Positions 49,745 through 57,454 of a stretch of 64,000 bases of DNA are shown one piece after another. Position numbers and translations under genes: made by a program. The stretch spans positions 1,116,001 to 1,180,000 of the forward strand of contig NZ_QUBR01000002.1 of NCBI RefSeq assembly GCF_003586285.1. Reading direction: 5' to 3'. The first letter of the stretch is position 1. Each line of letters starts with the position of its first letter. This DNA comes from Aeromicrobium endophyticum (GTDB taxonomy: Bacteria; Actinomycetota; Actinomycetes; Propionibacteriales; Nocardioidaceae). The notes beneath the pieces are model-generated. The model did not search any database. It was not told the DNA's origin and saw nothing but the letters and a program-made list of their open reading frames with translations.

Positions 49745-51442
49745 CTATCGGAACAGCAGGTTGAGGATGATCACCAGCACCAGACCGATGCCCGCGAGCT
49801 TGGTCGGTGACTGGTACCAGGGCAGGGAGCCCTCGTCGGGGTCGACCAGCGACTCCTTGGGCGTCAGCGAGTACACGAGGCCCTCGAGCTCCTTGGGGTC
49901 GCGCGGCTTGGTCATCGAGGTCACGACCACGCTGACCACGATGTCGACCACGAAGGCGGCGCCCGCCGCGGCGAAGCTCGCGCCCTGGCCCGACAGCGAC
50001 AGGACGCCCGTGCTGGCGCCGCCGAAGGCGTCCTCGCTGAGGAAGGCGACCGCGACGGCGGCCGCGGTGCCCGAGACCAGGCCCGTCCAGCCGGCGGTGG
50101 CGGTCATCCGCTTCCAGAACATGCCGAGGATGAACGTCGCGAACAGCGGTGCGTTGAAGAAGCCGAACAGCGTCTGCAGGTAGTTCATCAGGTTGTCGTA
50201 GTTGGACGCGAAGTAGGCCGTGCCGATCGCGATGACCGTCGCTGCGACGGTCGCGATGCGTCCGACGCCCGTGTAGTAGCCGTCGGGCTTGTCCTTCTGC
50301 ACGTACTGCTGCCACAGGTCGTACGAGAACACCGTGTTGAAGGCCGAGATGTTGGCGGCCATGCCGGCCATGAACGACGCCAGCAGGCCGGCGATCGCGA
50401 TGCCGAGCATGCCGTTGGGCAGCAGGTCGCGCATCAGCAGCAAGATGGCGTCGTTGTACGTGGCTCCCCCCGAGTCGCCCTGGCCCGACTTGAGGTTGGA
50501 GATCTCGGGGATGATGATCGCCGCCGCCATGCCCGGGATGATCACGATGAACGGGATGAACATCTTCGGGAACGCGCCGATGATGGGGGCGCGACGGGCC
50601 GACGACAGCGAGTCGGAGGCCATCGCGCGCTGCACCTCGACGAAGTTGGTCGTCCAGTAGCCGAACGACAGCACGAAGCCGAGGCCGAAGACGATGCCGA
50701 TCGTCGACAGCAGGGGGTTGTCGATGCCGGTCAGGTCGGTGCCGGGCCACGACGACAGCTGCTCGGGCCCGGGCTGCACCTTGTCCTTGATGCCCTGCCA
50801 GCCGCCGACCTTGTGCAGGGCGATGATCGTCAGCGGGGTCAGCGCGGCCACGATCACGAAGAACTGCAGCACCTCGTTGTAGATCGCGGCCGACAGTCCG
50901 CCGAGGGTGATGTAGCTGAGCACGACCAGCGCCGCGACGATCAGCGAGACCCACAGCGGCCAGCCCAGCAGCCGGTTGACGATCGTGGCCAGCAGGTAGA
51001 GGTTGATGCCGGCGATCAGCAGCTGGGCGATCGAGAAGCTCAGCGCGTTGACCAGGTGGGCGCCGGTGCCGAAGCGTCGCCGCATGAACTCCGGGACGCT
51101 GCGCACGCCCGACCCGTAGTAGAAGGGCATCATCACGATGCCGAGGAACAGCATCGCCGGGACGGCGCCGATCCAGAAGTAGTGGAACGTCGCGACGCCG
51201 AACTCGGCGCCGTTGGCCGACATGCCCATGATCTCGACGGCGCCGAGGTTGGCCGAGATGAAGGCGAGCCCCGTGACCCATGCGGGCAGCGAGCGTCCCG
51301 ACAGGAAGAAGTCGAGGCTGGACGACACCTGCCTGCGGGCCAGCACCCCGATGCCGATCACGACGGCGAAGTACAGCGCGATGATCGTGTAGTCGAAGAA
51401 GTCGGCGTTGAGCCTGAACGTGTCGTCTGCTGCCCGAAGCAT
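49745..51442 (-). CDS. Sodium:solute symporter (SSS family, sugar-type)
   Basis: A 565-residue membrane transporter with about 14 helices. FFLSGRSLPAWVTGLAFISANLGAVEIMGMSANG near residue 45 and the GLFAALMA-like helix (GIAIAGLLASFMAGMAANISAFNTVFSYDLW) are SSS signatures and include the expected Na2-site Ser/Thr region. The early part most resembles the sodium/galactose or myo-inositol branch (vSGLT-like); the substrate is not certain. ATG 51442 has GGGAG upstream. No sugar-catabolic genes lie nearby. Confidence 0.9.
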   Translation of the reverse strand: MLRAADDTFRLNADFFDYTIIALYFAVVIGIGVLARRQVSSSLDFFLSGRSLPAWVTGLAFISANLGAVEIMGMSANGAEFGVATFHYFWIGAVPAMLFLGIVMMPFYYGSGVRSVPEFMRRRFGTGAHLVNALSFSIAQLLIAGINLYLLATIVNRLLGWPLWVSLIVAALVVLSYITLGGLSAAIYNEVLQFFVIVAALTPLTIIALHKVGGWQGIKDKVQPGPEQLSSWPGTDLTGIDNPLLSTIGIVFGLGFVLSFGYWTTNFVEVQRAMASDSLSSARRAPIIGAFPKMFIPFIVIIPGMAAAIIIPEISNLKSGQGDSGGATYNDAILLLMRDLLPNGMLGIAIAGLLASFMAGMAANISAFNTVFSYDLWQQYVQKDKPDGYYTGVGRIATVAATVIAIGTAYFASNYDNLMNYLQTLFGFFNAPLFATFILGMFWKRMTATAGWTGLVSGTAAAVAVAFLSEDAFGGASTGVLSLSGQGASFAAAGAAFVVDIVVSVVVTSMTKPRDPKELEGLVYSLTPKESLVDPDEGSLPWYQSPTKLAGIGLVLVIILNLLFR

Positions 51443-51510
51443 CGGGACTCCCGTCTGTCCAGGTCACGACCCCCCGGCCGGACCCATCGACGGACGTTAC
51501 TCCCGCCGGG

Positions 51511-52035
51511 TCATGTGCGCATGTCAGGCACCCGGGCCTCGTCGACGGAGGCCCCGGCCTTGCGCAGGAGAGCGGCGAGCTGGTCGCGCTCCACAGCGCT
51601 CAGACCGGCCAGCAGGCGCGCCTCGTTGCGCAGGTGCACCGGGTAGGCCTCGTCGATGAGGGCCTGCCCGCGTCCGGTCAGCCGGACGTGCCGGCCCCGT
51701 CCGTCCGCGTCGCTGACCCGCCGATCGACGAGACCTGCCCCGACCAGGCGGTCGACCCGCTTGGAGACCGCTCCGGACGTGACCATCGTGCGGGCGGCGA
51801 GCTCGGTGGGCGTGAGCTCGAACGGCGGGCCGTTGCGTCGCAGCGTCGCCAGCACGTCGAAGTCGCCGTCACCCAGCCCGAAGGCCGCGAACACGGGGCG
51901 AAGCTGCTCGTCGATGACGTCCGACAGGCGCGAGATGCGTCCGATGACGTGCAGCGGCGTGCTGTCGAGCTCGGGCCGCTCGACGGCCCACTGCTCGACG
52001 ATCTCGTCGACATGATCGGTCCCGATGTCGTCCAT
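51511..52035 (-). CDS. MarR-family transcriptional regulator
   Basis: A 174-residue dimeric winged-helix protein: LDVLATLRRNGPPFELTPTELAARTMVTSGAVSKRVDRLVGAGLVDRR holds the recognition helix, and DADGRGRHVRLTGRG the wing. It is divergent from an EamA exporter across 39 bases with two palindromic boxes that cover both -10 elements, so it should repress itself and the exporter. The ATG follows TATGAT-N6. Effector unknown. Confidence 0.9.
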   Translation of the reverse strand: MDDIGTDHVDEIVEQWAVERPELDSTPLHVIGRISRLSDVIDEQLRPVFAAFGLGDGDFDVLATLRRNGPPFELTPTELAARTMVTSGAVSKRVDRLVGAGLVDRRVSDADGRGRHVRLTGRGQALIDEAYPVHLRNEARLLAGLSAVERDQLAALLRKAGASVDEARVPDMRT

Positions 52036-52047
52036 CGCCACATCATA

Positions 52048-52082
52048 TCTTCCACGGAAGGTATGATGTCTTCCATGGAAGA
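52048..52082. promoter_or_regulatory. Twin MarR operators in the marR/EamA intergenic region
   Basis: TCTTCCACGGAAGG (52048-52061) and the perfect palindrome TCTTCCATGGAAGA (52069-52082) are centred 21 bases apart, two helical turns. The second contains the EamA start codon. Both -10 elements, TATGAT at 52062-52067 and at 52047-52042 on the other strand, lie between or beside them. Bound repressor would block both leaderless transcripts. Confidence 0.7.
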
Positions 52083-53019
52083 TACGTGGACCTGGCGCAC
52101 CGTCGTGATCACGCTCGTCGCCCCCGTGGCCTGGGGCACGACGTACGTCACGACCGAGGGTCTCCTGCCCGACGACAGGCCGCTGTTCTCGGCAGCCGTC
52201 CGCGCCCTCCCGGTCGGCCTCGCGATCGTCGCGCTGCGTCGGCGACTCCCCCGCGGCGTGTGGTGGTGGAGGTCGCTCGTGCTCGGGACGTGCACGATGG
52301 GGCTGTTCTTCTGCCTGCTGTTCCTCGCCGCCTACCGGTTGCCGGGCGGGCTCGCCTCCACCATGACCGCGATGTCTCCGCTGGTGGTCATGGCGCTCGC
52401 CGCGGTGCTGGCCGGCGAGCCCCCCACCCGCGCGGGCGTCGTCGGGGCGGTCGTCGGCGTTCTGGGCGTGGCTCTGCTCGTCCTGAGGTCCGACGCCGCG
52501 GTCGACCTCGTCGGAGTGCTGGCGGCGGCCGGCGCGGTCGGCACGTCGGCGCTCGGCTTCGTCCTGCTGAAGCGCTGGGACCCGCCCACCGACCTGCTGA
52601 CGCTGACCGGCTGGCAGCTCACGGCCGCCGGCCTCGTCCTGGCACCCGTGGCGCTGGTGGTCGAGGGCGCACCTCCGGCCCTCGGAACGAGGAACGTCGT
52701 CGGCTACGCGTGGATCGGCGTGGTCGGCACCGGTCTGGCCTACGTCTGCTGGTTCCACGGACTCACGCGGATGACCGCCGGCGCCACGGCCCTCGTCGGC
52801 CTCGTCAATCCCGTGGTCGGCACGCTGCTCGGCGTCCTCGTGATGCACGAGGCCTTCGGTCCGACCCAGGCGCTGGGCGTGACGCTCGTGCTCGGCGGAG
52901 TGCTGGCTGGGCAGCCTGCCGCCCTGGCGGCCGTGAGACGCCGAAGGGTCTCGCGCCTGTCGCACCGGACGCCTACCGTGGAGGGATGCGCCACGGCATC
53001 GTCCCGCCCTACCTGCTGA
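52075..53019 (+). CDS. EamA/DMT-family exporter
   Basis: A 314-residue membrane protein with ten hydrophobic helices in two EamA repeats (VAPVAWGTTYVTTEGLLP at the start of repeat 1; GYAWIGVVGTGLAYVCWFHGLTRMTAGATALVGLVNPVVGTLLG in repeat 2). The family exports amino acids or other metabolites. ATG 52075 follows TATGAT-N7 and is itself inside an operator. Its last 34 bases overlap the next gene, and the promoter of that gene (52974-52979) lies inside this one. Confidence 0.87.
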   Translation: MEDTWTWRTVVITLVAPVAWGTTYVTTEGLLPDDRPLFSAAVRALPVGLAIVALRRRLPRGVWWWRSLVLGTCTMGLFFCLLFLAAYRLPGGLASTMTAMSPLVVMALAAVLAGEPPTRAGVVGAVVGVLGVALLVLRSDAAVDLVGVLAAAGAVGTSALGFVLLKRWDPPTDLLTLTGWQLTAAGLVLAPVALVVEGAPPALGTRNVVGYAWIGVVGTGLAYVCWFHGLTRMTAGATALVGLVNPVVGTLLGVLVMHEAFGPTQALGVTLVLGGVLAGQPAALAAVRRRRVSRLSHRTPTVEGCATASSRPTC

Positions 53020-54041
53020 GCCACCTCGCCCAGCTCGACCGCGACGACCTGCGGCCCGCCGCTGAGGCCGCGCAGCGCTCCCTGCGGTCAGACCTGCGTC
53101 CCCGGCCGGCGGGTCCGGGCGTCCTGGCCGAGCGGGTGCCGGCGCCCGTGCCACCGAGCGGGCCCGATCGCACCATCAGCGACGCCGCGGGGGCCGAGAC
53201 GCTGCCCGGCGACGTGGTCCGTCGCGAGGGCGACGACAGCACCGGCGACGTCGCGGCCGACGAGGCCTACGACGGGCTCGGCGCGACGTACGCGCTGTTC
53301 GCCGACGTCTTCGGCCGCGCCTCGATCGACGGCGCCGGCCTCCCCCTGCGCGCGACCGTCCACTACGGGCGCCAGTACGACAACGCGTTCTGGGACGGCA
53401 CCCAGATGGTGTTCGGCGACGGCGACGGGCAGGTCTTCGGGCGCTTCACGGCCTCGCTGTCCGTCATCGGGCACGAGCTGTCGCACGGCGTCACCCAGTA
53501 CACCGCCGACCTCGTCTACGCCGGCCAGTCGGGCGCGCTCAACGAGTCGGTCTCGGACGTCTTCGGCGCGCTCGTCGAGCAGTACTCGCGCGGGCAGTCG
53601 GCCGCCGAGGCCAGCTGGCTCATCGGCGAGGGACTGTTCACCGACCAGGTCGAGGGCCGTGCGCTCAGGTCGATGAGCGCACCCGGCACGGCCTACGACG
53701 ACGACGTGCTCGGCAAGGACCCGCAGCCCGCCACGATGGCCGACTACGTCGACACCACCGACGACAACGGCGGCGTCCACCTCAACTCCGGCATCCCCAA
53801 CCGCGCGTTCCACCTCGTGGCCACGGCGCTCGGCGGCAACGCCTGGGACGCCGCCGGCCCGATCTGGTACGACACCATCACCGGCGACCTGCCACCGGCC
53901 GCGACGTTCTCCGACTTCGCCGCGGCGACGTCGGCCGCGGCTGCCGCACGCTTCGGACGCCAGTCGCGCGAGCAGCGGGCCGTGGTCGACGCGTGGTCGA
54001 CGGTCGGCCTGCCGATCGGCGACACTGGCAGCGACGGCTGA
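52986..54041 (+). CDS. Protealysin-like M4 metalloprotease
   Basis: A 351-residue zinc protease of the thermolysin family. HELSH is at 163-167 with the third ligand Glu187 in ALNES, and NGGVHLNSGIP carries the catalytic His265. There is no signal peptide; the short propeptide begins RHGIVPPYLL, the pattern of protealysin-type precursors that act in or leave the cytoplasm by unknown routes. TACCGT-N6 precedes the ATG. A 94-residue emfourin-like gene follows by 27 bases, as in the protealysin operon of Serratia. Confidence 0.9.
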   Translation: MRHGIVPPYLLSHLAQLDRDDLRPAAEAAQRSLRSDLRPRPAGPGVLAERVPAPVPPSGPDRTISDAAGAETLPGDVVRREGDDSTGDVAADEAYDGLGATYALFADVFGRASIDGAGLPLRATVHYGRQYDNAFWDGTQMVFGDGDGQVFGRFTASLSVIGHELSHGVTQYTADLVYAGQSGALNESVSDVFGALVEQYSRGQSAAEASWLIGEGLFTDQVEGRALRSMSAPGTAYDDDVLGKDPQPATMADYVDTTDDNGGVHLNSGIPNRAFHLVATALGGNAWDAAGPIWYDTITGDLPPAATFSDFAAATSAAAAARFGRQSREQRAVVDAWSTVGLPIGDTGSDG

Positions 54042-54068
54042 CCCGCGGCCGTCGGGCTGGAGGTCGAG

Positions 54069-54353
54069 ATGGACGAGCTTCCCTTCGTCATCACGGTCGC
54101 CCGGACGGGTGGCTTCGCGGGGATGCGCCGCGAGTGGACGGTCGAGGTGTCCGCGCCGCAGGACGCCGAGCGATGGCGACCCATCGTCGAGGCGTGCCCG
54201 TGGGACGCGACGGACGACACCTCGGCGACGCCCGACGGCTTCGTCTACGACCTGCGCGTCGCCGACCACACGGCGGTCGTGGCCGAGCGCGAGCTCGACG
54301 GACCGTGGCGCGAGCTGGTCGACGCCGTCCGCAGCACCGCCGACGACGACTGA
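54069..54353 (+). CDS. Emfourin-like inhibitor of the adjacent M4 protease
   Basis: A 94-residue acidic protein. The start FVITVARTGGFAGMRREWTVEV matches the emfourin (M4in) pattern, in which a conserved RTGGFAG-type strand starts the inhibitor of protealysin-like proteases. It follows the protease gene by 27 bases on the same strand, so it probably keeps the enzyme inactive inside the cell. Identification rests on the motif and the gene pairing. Confidence 0.72.
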   Translation: MDELPFVITVARTGGFAGMRREWTVEVSAPQDAERWRPIVEACPWDATDDTSATPDGFVYDLRVADHTAVVAERELDGPWRELVDAVRSTADDD

Positions 54354-54372
54354 GGCCGCCGCGGGGCCCGGG

Positions 54373-54732
54373 TCAGAGCAGCTCGACCAGGCCGCTGATC
54401 TGGGGGCACGCCGGGGCGACCCGCTGGCCGACCCAGATGCTGACGGTGCGCCGCTCGTCGATCTCGTCGGGGATCCACTCCTCGACCCACGCGGCGACGG
54501 CGCGACCCGCGGCGATGCCCTCACCCAACGGCGAGCGCTCGACGCGATGCACCGTCACGCGCAGCGGCGCCGCGAGCAGCGGCAGCTCGTCGTCGATACC
54601 GACCTCGACCAGCACCTGGCCGTACGCGTCGGCCGGGAGCCACGCGAGGGCGGCCACGATGCCAGGAAGGTCACCGATGTCGCCGGCCAGGAGCACGTGC
54701 TCGGTCGGCATGCGGCGTCGGTGGGATCTCAC
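54373..54732 (-). CDS. Stand-alone SIP (siderophore-interacting) domain protein
   Basis: A 119-residue protein. TEHVLLAGDIGDLPGIVAALAWLPADAYGQVLVEV matches the NAD(P)H-binding C-terminal domain of siderophore-interacting ferric reductases. The FAD-binding N-terminal domain is absent, so it would need a partner or have lost reductase activity. GTG start at 54732 follows TACTCT-N6, and an iron-box-like site abuts this -10, fitting iron-repressed expression. Confidence 0.7.
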   Translation of the reverse strand: MRSHRRRMPTEHVLLAGDIGDLPGIVAALAWLPADAYGQVLVEVGIDDELPLLAAPLRVTVHRVERSPLGEGIAAGRAVAAWVEEWIPDEIDERRTVSIWVGQRVAPACPQISGLVELL

Positions 54733-54743
54733 CTGCTCAGAGT

Positions 54744-54762
54744 AGAGGTATGCCTAACCTCA
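54744..54762. promoter_or_regulatory. Putative iron box at the SIP promoter
   Basis: AGAGGTATGCCTAACCTCA agrees with the IdeR/DmdR consensus at about 13 of 19 positions, with the inner GGT and CCTAACC kept. It overlaps the last base of the -10 (minus strand TACTCT, 54744-54739) and lies in the -10/-35 spacer, an ideal place for repression. Confidence 0.55.
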
Positions 54763-54794
54763 CTTCAAGCAGGGTGACCCATCTCGCACCCGGA

Positions 54795-55286
54795 TCAGGA
54801 GGCGAGGTGCGCCTGGAGGAACCAGCGGTCCTTGGTCAGGCCGCGCTCGATCTCGATCGCGACGTCCTGGCTGCTGAGGTCGATGTCGTCGAGGCCGTTG
54901 ACCGCGGCGCGCACCGTCACGAGCGCTGCGTCGATCTGGCCGACGACGGTGGCGCAGGTGTCCTGCCACGACTGGAAGCCGTCGGGCAGGGTGGGCAGCG
55001 TCGACTGGGCGGCGACGGTCTGGATGCGGGAGTCCAGCGGCAGGCCGAGGGCGACGACGCGCTCGGCGGCGGTGTCGGCGTAGTCCTGCGCGTGCTCGAC
55101 GACCTGGTCGAGGGTCTCGTGGACGCCGACGAAGCTGCCGCCGCGCACGTGCCAGTGGGCCTGCTTGCCGTTGACGACGAGCGCCTCGAGGTCGCGGACG
55201 ACGGGGCTGAGGAACTGGGCGACGCCGGCAGCGATCTCGGACGTCGTGGCGAGCTCGGACGGGGCCTGGATGTGTGTGGAGGTCAT
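54795..55286 (-). CDS. dps: Dps-family ferritin-like DNA-protection protein
   Basis: A 163-residue subunit of a dodecameric iron-storing shell that oxidises Fe2+ with peroxide. The ferroxidase ligands are all present with the exact family spacing: His44, His56, Asp60, Asp71 and Glu75. A DtxR-like TTAGGTCAGCCT lies upstream at about 55348-55337 (minus strand). Situated next to an iron-box-controlled SIP gene, the pair suggests local iron handling. Confidence 0.92.
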   Translation of the reverse strand: MTSTHIQAPSELATTSEIAAGVAQFLSPVVRDLEALVVNGKQAHWHVRGGSFVGVHETLDQVVEHAQDYADTAAERVVALGLPLDSRIQTVAAQSTLPTLPDGFQSWQDTCATVVGQIDAALVTVRAAVNGLDDIDLSSQDVAIEIERGLTKDRWFLQAHLAS

Positions 55287-55331
55287 GCCTCCACCCTGCC
55301 CACAATCGGTTGCCGTTTCAACGAAGAGCAG

Positions 55332-55352
55332 GCTGACCTAAGGCTTGGCAGC
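55332..55352. promoter_or_regulatory. Iron-box-like half site upstream of dps
   Basis: TTAGGTCAGCCT on the minus strand matches one half and the centre of the IdeR/DmdR box; the distal half is degenerate. It lies about 50-60 bases before the dps start, upstream of a plausible -35 (TTGAAA), where IdeR could activate rather than repress. A weak call. Confidence 0.35.
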
Positions 55353-55378
55353 ACAGCCTGTCCTTGGTGCCGGCGCCG

Positions 55379-56053
55379 TCACGACAGCGCGCAGAAGGCC
55401 TCGACCTTGCTGGTCGGACCGGAGACCACCAGCTCGTCGCCGTCGAAGACCTGGGTGTCGGCCTGGGCGTACGTGAAGTCGTGGCCGCGCGACTTGACCG
55501 CCACGATCGTCACGCCGTAGTCGGCGCGCAGGCGAGCCTCCTGCAGCGTCTTGCCGCAGGCGCGCGAGGGAGAGCGCGTGCGCGCGATCGCGAAGCTCTC
55601 GTCGAACTCGATGAAGTCGGTCATCGTGCCGGTGACCATGTGCGCGACGCGCTTGCCCATCTGCGACTCGGGCCGGATGACGTGGGTGGCGCCGACCCGC
55701 TCGAGGATCGCGGCGTGCTTGCCGCTGATGGCCTTGGCCCAGACCTCCTTGACGCCCAGGTCGAGCAGCCCCAGCACCGTCAGGACGCTGGCCTCGATGT
55801 CGGTGCCGATGCCCACGACGGCGACCTGGAACTGCTCGGCGCCGATCTGGCGCAGCGCCTCGGTGTCGGTGGTGTCGGCGGCGACGACGTGGGTGAAGTC
55901 GCTGGCGTACTTCTGCACGATGTCGGCACGCTCGTCGACCGCCAGGACGTCGTGGCCCAGCTGCACGAGCGAGCGGGCGACCGCCGTGCCGAAGCGACCC
56001 AGCCCGAGCACGATGACCGGGGCGGTCGGAGAGGTGTTGCGGTCCTTAGCCAA
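55379..56053 (-). CDS. Trk/Ktr-type K+ uptake regulator (RCK protein)
   Basis: A 224-residue cytoplasmic gating subunit. VIVLGLGRFGTAVARSLVQLGHDVLAVDE is the Rossmann NAD(P)/nucleotide site, followed by an RCK_C domain (YGVTIVAVKSRGHDF). The frame starts with TTG at 56053 (LAKDRN..., read as fMet), eight bases inside the end of the membrane subunit gene, with GGAG about ten bases upstream; TTG starts are rare and a different start further in cannot be excluded. It forms a KtrA/TrkA-like pair with the upstream gene. Confidence 0.88.
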   Translation of the reverse strand: MAKDRNTSPTAPVIVLGLGRFGTAVARSLVQLGHDVLAVDERADIVQKYASDFTHVVAADTTDTEALRQIGAEQFQVAVVGIGTDIEASVLTVLGLLDLGVKEVWAKAISGKHAAILERVGATHVIRPESQMGKRVAHMVTGTMTDFIEFDESFAIARTRSPSRACGKTLQEARLRADYGVTIVAVKSRGHDFTYAQADTQVFDGDELVVSGPTSKVEAFCALS

Positions 56054-57401
56054 TGATCGGTTGCTCCTCGGGAAGGTGGTACCGCGGCATCCTACGCCGC
56101 AGGACCAGGGCCCCCGCCGCGGCGATCGTGCCGACGCGTCCGAGGAACATCAGCACGATGATGACGCACTGGGCGTCCACCGGCAGCTTCGGCGTGATGC
56201 CCGTGCTGAGGCCGACCGTTGCGAAGGCAGAGGTGCACTCGAACAGCACCTCGTCGAAGTCGAAGTCGGTCATGAGCATCACGAGGAAGGTCGTGACCGT
56301 CACGAGCATCACGGCCAGCAGCGCGATCGCGATGGCCGTGCGGACGACCCGCGGGCCGACGCGGCGGGCCCCGATCGTGACGTCCGGGTCGCCCCGCAGC
56401 TCGGCCCAGATGACGTAGGCGAGCAGCAGGAAGGTGGTGATCTTGATGCCGCCGGCCGTGCTGGCGCTGCCGCCGCCGATGAACATCAAGATGACGCCGA
56501 TGTTGAGGGTCTCGGGTCGCACCTGGCCCCAGTCGAAGCTGTTGAGCCCGCCGGACCGGGGCATGATGCCGCCCTCGATGCCCGTGACCAGCTTGTGCCC
56601 GAACCCGTTGCCGCCGAGCGTCGCCGGGTTGTTCCACTCGAGCAGCAGGAACGTCACCGCGCCGAACACGAGCAGGCCGATCGAGCCCCACACCGTCAGC
56701 CGCGTGTGGATCGTCCACCGCGCAGGGGTGCGCCAGCCGCTGAACAGCTCGGCCAGCACCGGGAACCCCACGGCCCCGAAGAACACCGCCATCGAGATCG
56801 GGATGATGATCAGCCCGTCGCCCGCGTAGCGCACGATGCTGTCGCCGTTGAGCGAGAACCCGGCGTTGTTGAAGGCCATCACGGCGTCGAACACGCCGTG
56901 CCACAGGGCCGTCGGCAGGTCGTCGAAGTACGAGGCGCGGTAGCGGGCCGTCAGCACGAGCGCGGTGACGGTCTGGAAGAAGATCATTGTCAGGGCGACG
57001 CGCTTGAACAGCGGCCGGACCTCGCCGATGTTGACGACGTGCATGTCGGCCTGGGCGACCAGTCGCGTGCGCAGGCCCAGCCGCCCGCCGATGAACAGGC
57101 CCAGCACCGTGGCGAGCGCGATGATGCCGAGGCCACCGATCTCGACCAGGACCAGGATGATGCCCTGGCCGGCCGGCGACCAGTACGTCGACGTGTCGAC
57201 GGTCGCGAGCCCCGTCACCGTGACGGCCGAGGTGGACGTGAAGAACGCCGGCATGAACCCCGGCGAGTACTCGCCCGACCGGGCCCACGGCAGCAGCAGG
57301 AGCAGGGTGCCGACGACGATCAACGCGAAGAACGTCAGCGGCAGCAGACGCACCGGGTGGGCGATCGAGGCCGGGAGCGAGAGCCTCCGAGGTCGGAGCA
57401 C
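56046..57401 (-). CDS. Trk/Ktr-type K+ transporter membrane subunit
   Basis: A 451-residue membrane protein with four P-loop repeats: SAVTVTGLATVDTSTYW, NNAGFSLNGDSIV, GFGHKLVTGIEGGIMPRSGGLNS and TVGLSTGITPKLP, each with the filter Gly typical of TrkH/KtrB. It imports K+ (perhaps with Na+) and is gated by the downstream RCK subunit. GTG 57401 is preceded by TAACGT-N6, so it is probably leaderless. It is divergent from the surface-polymer gene at 57455. Confidence 0.92.
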   Translation of the reverse strand: MLRPRRLSLPASIAHPVRLLPLTFFALIVVGTLLLLLPWARSGEYSPGFMPAFFTSTSAVTVTGLATVDTSTYWSPAGQGIILVLVEIGGLGIIALATVLGLFIGGRLGLRTRLVAQADMHVVNIGEVRPLFKRVALTMIFFQTVTALVLTARYRASYFDDLPTALWHGVFDAVMAFNNAGFSLNGDSIVRYAGDGLIIIPISMAVFFGAVGFPVLAELFSGWRTPARWTIHTRLTVWGSIGLLVFGAVTFLLLEWNNPATLGGNGFGHKLVTGIEGGIMPRSGGLNSFDWGQVRPETLNIGVILMFIGGGSASTAGGIKITTFLLLAYVIWAELRGDPDVTIGARRVGPRVVRTAIAIALLAVMLVTVTTFLVMLMTDFDFDEVLFECTSAFATVGLSTGITPKLPVDAQCVIIVLMFLGRVGTIAAAGALVLRRRMPRYHLPEEQPIIG

Positions 57402-57454
57402 GGCACGACGTTACCCCAGGGGCGGGCCGAGACCGCCGTGATAATTTCGTCGAT

